Positions 58,477-64,000 of a stretch of 64,000 nucleotides of DNA are shown here, piece by piece; within the stretch, counting starts at the first letter, position 1, and the number at the start of each line of letters is the position of its first letter. Both the position numbers and the translations under genes were made by a program. Below the pieces are notes generated by a model. That model was not told the origin of the DNA. It did not search any database and saw only the letters and a list, made by a program, of their open reading frames with translations. Source of the DNA: Dinoroseobacter sp. (GTDB lineage: Bacteria; Pseudomonadota; Alphaproteobacteria; Rhodobacterales; Rhodobacteraceae); assembly GCA_030066795.1 (NCBI GenBank), contig JASJAW010000019.1:1-64000 (forward strand), given 5' to 3'.

Positions 58477-59021
58477 TTGACGAGGTCCTCTTCCCCAAAG
58501 CAGCCAACCGCCTCTTCTGCCTTGTCGAAACGGCCTTTGAGCACCATCGTCGCGGCTGCGATGAATGTCAGCCATGCCATGAGCGCGAACCAGATCCATC
58601 CAGCAAACCAAGGGGCCTGAACCCATGCAAGCGGTGTCTCAAGCGGTGTGTTCGCGCGTGAAGAGTTGGCCAGCGAACGTTCAAGCACAGGCCAGCATTT
58701 GTAGGCGATGAGCGTGACGGTGCCGGTAAGCACCAGCATCGAGAAAAGATCGAAAAAGGCGCGCCCGCGCTGACCTGCACGCCCCCTGAGGATATCGATC
58801 CGGACATGGCCCAGTTCGAGCAGCGTGAAGGCCATGCCCCATGACGTGGCAATGGCCATCACGTAACCCGAGATCTCATCCGTCCCGCCGAAAGAAGACC
58901 CCACCTGACGCAACAGGATATCGATCAGCACGATCAATGCACATCCCAGCAACAGCACACCCGTCAAGAGTGCAATACCGTGGTTCAGGCGGCGCAGGTG
59001 GTGAAGCAGGCGGTCTTCCAT
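58473..59021 (-). CDS. dctQ: TRAP transporter small permease
   Basis: DctQ family; 'AFTLLELGHVRIDILRGRAGQRGRAFFDLFSMLVLTG'; 4-nt overlap with dctM. Confidence 0.87.
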   Translation of the reverse strand: MEDRLLHHLRRLNHGIALLTGVLLLGCALIVLIDILLRQVGSSFGGTDEISGYVMAIATSWGMAFTLLELGHVRIDILRGRAGQRGRAFFDLFSMLVLTGTVTLIAYKCWPVLERSLANSSRANTPLETPLAWVQAPWFAGWIWFALMAWLTFIAAATMVLKGRFDKAEEAVGCFGEEDLVK

Positions 59022-59044
59022 GGGTCTTCTTTTCGCACCGGGCG

Positions 59045-60079
59045 TTAGCTGCCGATCTGGACGCCGACAACCTCGCCGACACTGGCATTCCAGCGCTCGG
59101 CCCAGTCACCACCAGCGCGCTCTGCCCAATCTGGCAGGACCTGACCGACAAGTACGCTGCGTGCTTTCTCGAAATCAGCATCCGACACTTCGACAAGGGT
59201 CATGTTGCGCGCGTCGCCCGCCGGGCAGTCGCCATTTCCGGTCAGGCAAGCGATATCGTTGACCAGTGCATCCTGTGCGCTGGCCCAGGCCGGGGCTTCG
59301 AACTCGGCCGCGACCTGCGCGGTGATCAGTTCCTGGGTTGCGGCATCAAGACTGTTCCACTTGTCCATGTTCATCGCTGTGACCACACTGTCCCAGCCCC
59401 CAAGCGGGATGGGCATCAGGTGAGTTGATACTTCCCACCAGCCCGCGGAATAACCCGAACCCGCGCCTGTAACAGCGCAATCGACCACGCCTTTCTGAAG
59501 CGCACCCGGCACTTCCGAAAAGCCGACATTCACACCCTCAGCGCCCAGAGCTTCGAGGAATTTCGCAGTCATACGGCCCGATGCGCGAACCTTCAGGCCT
59601 TCGAGATCAGCAAGTTCAGATACCTCCGCGTTGCAGAAGACGACCTGCGGCGGGTAGGGCGCGATGGCTAGCACCTTGCTGTTGAAGCGCGCCGCGTAGA
59701 TATCCTCGACCATCGGACGAGCGGCATCCACCATTGCCCGTGCCTCGTCGGCGGTCAGGGCCAGAAGCGGCACATCAAGGCCCTCCAGCTCCGGGGCGTC
59801 GGCCACGGCGTAATCGGCCACGGTCATGGCGACGTCATAGACGCCATCGCCCAGCAGGCGGAAGACATCGCCCACACCAAGGTTCATCTGGTTGTGGGTT
59901 GTCAGCGAGACACTGATATTCCCGCCAGATGCCGCTGGCAGTGTCTCGCCCCAGAAAGGTGCCTCATACTGCTTGTGAAGCGGCAGGCCGGACCAGCTGC
60001 CTACAACGGACAGGTCCTCGGCCAGCGCAGGTGTGGCCAAGGCAGTGCTGGCGATCAGAATGCTCAGAGCATATTTCAT
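59045..60079 (-). CDS. dctP: TRAP transporter substrate-binding protein
   Basis: Signal peptide; 'LEGLKVRASGRMTAKFLEALGAEGVNVGFSEVPGALQKGVVDCAVTG'. Confidence 0.88.
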   Translation of the reverse strand: MKYALSILIASTALATPALAEDLSVVGSWSGLPLHKQYEAPFWGETLPAASGGNISVSLTTHNQMNLGVGDVFRLLGDGVYDVAMTVADYAVADAPELEGLDVPLLALTADEARAMVDAARPMVEDIYAARFNSKVLAIAPYPPQVVFCNAEVSELADLEGLKVRASGRMTAKFLEALGAEGVNVGFSEVPGALQKGVVDCAVTGAGSGYSAGWWEVSTHLMPIPLGGWDSVVTAMNMDKWNSLDAATQELITAQVAAEFEAPAWASAQDALVNDIACLTGNGDCPAGDARNMTLVEVSDADFEKARSVLVGQVLPDWAERAGGDWAERWNASVGEVVGVQIGS

Positions 60080-60089
60080 GGAAATCTCC

Positions 60090-60920
60090 TTATGGGACTT
60101 TTGTCAGGTTCTCAGTTTTCGGGGATAACACCGGAACTTCGGCGTCCTCTGCGACGTCGGTGATCAGCATGTGCCCGGGTTTATGGGTGATGCAAATCGG
60201 CATTTGTGCAGCTTCAAGGGCAACTTGCGGAGTAACCCCGCAGGCCCAGAACACGGGTACATGATCATCCGGAACGGGCGCAGCATCGCCCCAATCGGGA
60301 CGCGTGACATCATGAATGCCGATTTCCTTCGGCTCGCCCCAGTGTACTGGGCCGCCATGCGCAAGTGGATAGCACTTCGAAATCTCGGCCGCTTCTGCGA
60401 CCCGATGTTTCGGAACGGCGCGCATAGAGACCACCATTTTCCCTCGGAACGGCCCGGCCGGTACCGTCTCGATACTGGAACGGAACATCGGTACGGTCTT
60501 ATCGTTGTCGATATGCCAGAGGCTGATGCCAGCTTCTTGAAGGGCATGCTCGAAAGTGAACGAACATCCCAGCGCGAACACGACAAAATCGTCCCGCCAG
60601 ATATCGCTGATGTCGTCGACCGTCTCCGTGAGGTGCCCGTCGCGATACACGTTATAGGCCGGAACATCCGTGCGGATGTCGATGTCGTGTCCCATGGTGA
60701 ACATGAACGGGTTTCCGGTGTCAGAAACACCCGTCAGCGGACAGGGCTTGGGGTTGCGCTGACAGTATCGCATGAAGTCGAGTGCGTACGCTTCTGGCAT
60801 AATCGCCAAGTTCGCCTGAAGATGTCCACGCCCGAGCCCGGCTGTGTGAGAGCGATAGGTCCCTGTGCGGATCGCGGTACGAACATCCGCCAGACGACTG
60901 TTCTTCAGTGCCTCGTACAC
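60090..60920 (-). CDS. DUF1445 family protein (D-glutamate cyclase/putative hydro-lyase family)
   Basis: 'HTAGLGRGHLQANLAIMPEAYALDFMRYCQRNPKPCPLTGVSDTGNPFM', 'FVVFALGCSFTFEHALQEAGISLWHID', 'VPVFWACGVTPQVALEAAQMPICITHKPGHMLITD'. Confidence 0.92.
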   Translation of the reverse strand: MYEALKNSRLADVRTAIRTGTYRSHTAGLGRGHLQANLAIMPEAYALDFMRYCQRNPKPCPLTGVSDTGNPFMFTMGHDIDIRTDVPAYNVYRDGHLTETVDDISDIWRDDFVVFALGCSFTFEHALQEAGISLWHIDNDKTVPMFRSSIETVPAGPFRGKMVVSMRAVPKHRVAEAAEISKCYPLAHGGPVHWGEPKEIGIHDVTRPDWGDAAPVPDDHVPVFWACGVTPQVALEAAQMPICITHKPGHMLITDVAEDAEVPVLSPKTENLTKVP

Positions 60921-61008
60921 AACCGTTGTCCCCCTGTTTCGCCGAAGGGTGTGCGAATAAACCTATAAAATCAAATCGAATAAATTTAGCAAAACCTATA
61001 GAGAAATT

Positions 61009-61908
61009 TTATACCAAGTCAGACTCGGCATATCTTTTTGCAACCTCGAGCGCGAGTGCCGCCGCGGTTTCGTTGAGATGGCTTTTGGGTTCTCGCAAAA
61101 AGGATGCGGTGAACTGCAGTGGGCTTGGAACCCAGCCGGGGTCAAACTCTATAATACGACCGGCGCGCACATATTCCCGGCCAAGAGCACGAGGCAAAGC
61201 GGCCACGCCCATATCCGCTTCGACAAGCCGGAAACATGCGGATAGCGACGTAGATGGAAAAAGCGCGGCATCAGGGCCTAACCGTTCGAACAACTCCTCT
61301 TTCAACTCGCGAAAAGGGCGTGTGTTTCGCGCGTAGCTTAGGACAGGTCGCTGTAGTAGTTCGATCGCTGACAGTGAGGGGTTCCTCTTGGCGGAGGTAT
61401 ACCAGGCAAGGTCGAAACCCGGTAGAACGATGTTGTCCGTAGAGTATTCAGAGATGGGACCCAGCAGAATCGCAAGGTCTATTTCTCGGCTGAGCAGCGC
61501 TTCGCGCAGATCGAGCGATACGTCCACTTTCAGCTCGATCTCGATCCGAGGATAGGCCGTGTGGAGCTGTGACACCAGCTCGGGTAACCAGCATTGGGCC
61601 ACCGTTTCCGAAGCACCAATGCGCAACCGGCCTTCTACGCCGCTTGGATCGACGACATCGCGCTGCACCAGTTCTACGAGGTGCTCGAACTTTTCTGCAT
61701 GGGCAAGCAGCAGTTCACCCCGTTTCGTCAGTTTCATCCCACCCGATGTTCGTTCGAACAGCTCACAGGCGAGGGCGCGTTCAAGGTTCTTGATCCGCGC
61801 GGTAATTGCGGGTTGGGTCAGCCCTAATGCGACAGAAGCACGGTGCAGGCCGCCCAGTCGTACAACGGTCAGAAAGGTTCGCATCTGGTCAAGTGTGAAT
61901 CGCGACAT
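61009..61908 (-). CDS. LysR family transcriptional regulator
   Basis: 'MSRFTLDQMRTFLTVVRLGGLHRASVALGLTQPAITARIKNLERALACELFER'. Confidence 0.92.
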   Translation of the reverse strand: MSRFTLDQMRTFLTVVRLGGLHRASVALGLTQPAITARIKNLERALACELFERTSGGMKLTKRGELLLAHAEKFEHLVELVQRDVVDPSGVEGRLRIGASETVAQCWLPELVSQLHTAYPRIEIELKVDVSLDLREALLSREIDLAILLGPISEYSTDNIVLPGFDLAWYTSAKRNPSLSAIELLQRPVLSYARNTRPFRELKEELFERLGPDAALFPSTSLSACFRLVEADMGVAALPRALGREYVRAGRIIEFDPGWVPSPLQFTASFLREPKSHLNETAAALALEVAKRYAESDLV

Positions 61909-62215
61909 GCTTTTCTCGTCGCATGTAAATGGCTTGCATTGATAGTTTAACTTGATTTTTTCTTGTGTTTTGGCTCTGGCTCAAAGCCACTGCAGTGCTG
62001 CTGGAGATGTGCTCGAAGAGTTGGCCTTGCCGCACAGGAGCGGCCGGTTCGACTGTAAGACGTTCGGCCGGCCACCAAGGCGATCTCGCCCGCTCTTCGA
62101 AATGAAATAAGGCCACACGGAAGGGCTATGGGGCTTTGACCCTGATGCGCACGGTCGTGACCCTCAACATGATTTGCTCCGGTTTGACAGTCACCACCCG
62201 TCCTGAATGCCGTCA

Positions 62216-62542
62216 CTAGACGTCGCGCAGTTTTCCCCGCCAGAGCAGGGACTGTCGGTTGAGTGCTGTGAGATCTGCTGATCCGTCAAGAATGGCTTCG
62301 CACAGGGTTACAGCCTTAGAGGCCTGTGCATATGTCAGGTTCTTGTAGGCTGGTCGCTGGATATGATCGTACCAAACGCCTTCACACACGGCATCAAGCA
62401 CTATCCGTTGAAAGCAGTGGTCGTTTACGACGGGCCACTTCCTCGACCGGTCCAGCGCGAGTTCAGGCATCACGATGCCGGTCAAATGGCGATACCGAGC
62501 GATCATCGCCTCTGTTTGCTCTGCCGTTGCGATCTTTGTCAC
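62216..62542 (-). CDS. Conserved-looking hypothetical protein (~108 aa)
   Basis: ORF 62216..62716; probable GTG start before 'TKIATAEQTEAMIARYRHLTGIVMPELALDRSRKWPVVNDHCFQRIVLDAVCEGVWYDHIQRPAYKNLTYAQASKAVTLCEAIL'; longer start would overlap the divergent ORF. Confidence 0.6.
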   Translation of the reverse strand: MTKIATAEQTEAMIARYRHLTGIVMPELALDRSRKWPVVNDHCFQRIVLDAVCEGVWYDHIQRPAYKNLTYAQASKAVTLCEAILDGSADLTALNRQSLLWRGKLRDV

Positions 62543-62678
62543 GGCGTCATCTCCAAATCTCTGGTAGTGCGACAAAGATAGTCTGCGCTCACTCTGTCCA
62601 AGCTCTTTTTTCGCGCCATATCTCTCCGGGCAGTATCCCTGTCGGGGTTGTCTACTCAATCGTTTTGGAAGAAAGCGC

Positions 62679-62873
62679 ATGCCGAAGCGAACATCTCCGA
62701 GGTCCGCAAAGGACATCGTGGATGCTGATGACCTTGAAAGCCTGGTTCAGGATAAGCGAGAGGGCTGGCGTGCCACGAGTTCCAAGGCAAGGCGCCGTCA
62801 GCGTCGCTATAAAAAGCTCTTGATTTCAAAGCTGCCGTTGGTCGCTGACGATGATCCTTACGACCTCGGATGA
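62679..62873 (+). CDS. Small hypothetical protein
   Basis: 64 aa, basic 'SSKARRRQRRYKKLLISKLPLVADDDPYDLG'. Confidence 0.55.
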   Translation: MPKRTSPRSAKDIVDADDLESLVQDKREGWRATSSKARRRQRRYKKLLISKLPLVADDDPYDLG

Positions 62874-62906
62874 GGCATACGCGGCTAAGAAACTAAGGAC
62901 GAAAAG

Positions 62907-63296
62907 ATGCCAACTCACAGCAGGGTTGAATTACGAGACCTGAAGATCCTCACCGATATCGGAACCTACGGCCCTGATGATGTTGTGCCTGAGGCGCATA
63001 TCCTGGATCTCGTTTTGACAATAGATCCGAGCTTGGTGCTCATTGACCAAGACGGCATGGATCGGGTCTTTGACTACGATCCGCTGATCTCCGAGATCGA
63101 CCGGTTGGCGCAGGATGTCCATTACGAGACTCAAGAACGGCTGATGACCCGCATAGTGGAAGCCTGTGCAACGTACGCGTCGATTGACGCTGTTGAGGTG
63201 ACATTGACGAAAACACCCGTGCTGCACGGGACAGGGCGGCTTGGTGTTCACTTGGTTGTTGACGCGGATGCCCTGGCTGCGATGCGTCCAAGCTAA
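62907..63296 (+). CDS. folB: Dihydroneopterin aldolase family protein
   Basis: 'VELRDLKILTDIGTYGPDDVVPEAHILDLVLTIDPSLVLIDQDGMDRVFDYDPLISEIDRLAQDVHYETQERLMTRIVEAC'. Confidence 0.82.
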   Translation: MPTHSRVELRDLKILTDIGTYGPDDVVPEAHILDLVLTIDPSLVLIDQDGMDRVFDYDPLISEIDRLAQDVHYETQERLMTRIVEACATYASIDAVEVTLTKTPVLHGTGRLGVHLVVDADALAAMRPS

Positions 63297-63504
63297 GAGC
63301 CGAGACTTTTCCACGAGAACGAACCTGTCTGGTAAAGGACGTTCTGCCAGGTCACGCAGAGAATGCGGACCGTTCATTCTGCCGGACGAGCGTTGGAGCG
63401 ATGGACTTGTGGAAAATCTACGGACGGTCCCTGCTGAAAAAGTTAGCTAGCCGCAATAAATATCTGTCTATAAACAACTTTGCGAACTCATCAGTCGGGC
63501 GCAT

Positions 63505-63993
63505 CTAGGCTCGTGACTTTCCAAACCACATTCGTGCAAAGACCCCATCTTTTAGGACCAAGGCGTGGAAAATGGCTGCAGACAGATGCAGCGCCACCAC
63601 TGCTGATATCGCGATAGCGCCAACAAAATGCGCGAACTTCGCGGTGTTGGCTAAGTCATCGGACCGCGGAACGATCACGGGGACGCCCCAAGCATCCAGA
63701 CTTTCGATTGGAAAACCTCCTGCTTTCACCCGTATGTAGCCCAAAACGGGCATGGCGAACATGAGCACGTAAAGCAGAGCGTGGGAGGCTGCGGCGGCTT
63801 TTTGCTGCACCGGGCTTACCGTATCCGGTAGTGGAGGCGGCGTGAAAACCAATCGAAGGATTAGCCTTAATAACACCAGTGAAAACGCTAAAATCCCTGT
63901 ATTTTTGTGGAAAATGAATAAAGTGTTCCGAACGGATTGGGGCAGTTCTTCCTGCACCATTGCGAACCCGGTTGCGATCATCGCGAGTATCAA
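63505..63993 (-). CDS. Cytochrome b561 family protein (may extend past the window end)
   Basis: 'VRNTLFIFHKNTGILAFSLVLLRLILRLVFTPPPLPD', 'ALLYVLMFAMPVLGYIRVKAGGFPI', 'AHFVGAIAISAVVALHLSAAIFHALVLKDGVFARMWFG'. Confidence 0.88.
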   Translation of the reverse strand: MILAMIATGFAMVQEELPQSVRNTLFIFHKNTGILAFSLVLLRLILRLVFTPPPLPDTVSPVQQKAAAASHALLYVLMFAMPVLGYIRVKAGGFPIESLDAWGVPVIVPRSDDLANTAKFAHFVGAIAISAVVALHLSAAIFHALVLKDGVFARMWFGKSRA

Positions 63994-64000
63994 AAGGGCC

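Overview
The window is high-GC alphaproteobacterial DNA with a Rhodobacterales/roseobacter-like gene content. Positions ~1-4,816 are the right end of an integrated phage-like element: a DUF4055-type portal protein running off the left edge, orphan ORFs, an AlpA-like HTH and a tyrosine integrase. It is bounded by a 3' fragment of a tRNA-Thr gene that looks like an att site. The chromosomal part then carries: a lipoprotein; a BKACE (DUF849) enzyme divergent from a sitABCD-type Mn/Zn ABC transporter; an alpha-glucoside (agl) locus with glucokinase, GH1 and a LacI regulator; a TRAP transporter and an HpcH aldolase; guaB, an RsmB-like methyltransferase, cckA, recA and alaS; small envelope genes; a full iscR-suf locus with several small membrane proteins; a bacterial pentameric ligand-gated ion channel homologue; tRNA-Arg(CCG) beside a decayed GIY-YIG-like gene; two adjacent TRAP-linked catabolic operons (orphan Mo-hydroxylase/monooxygenase/Asp-Glu racemase family; KipI/KipA/DUF2848/DUF1445) with a LysR regulator; folB; and a cytochrome b561. 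The best candidates for follow-up are the pLGIC homologue, the long inverted repeat with Z-DNA-like arms in the element, the D-glutamate-cyclase-family plus KipIA cluster lacking pxpA, the orphan 400-aa element protein, and the cluster of tiny membrane proteins between sufB and sufC. All calls come from reading sequence and motifs; no database search was run.
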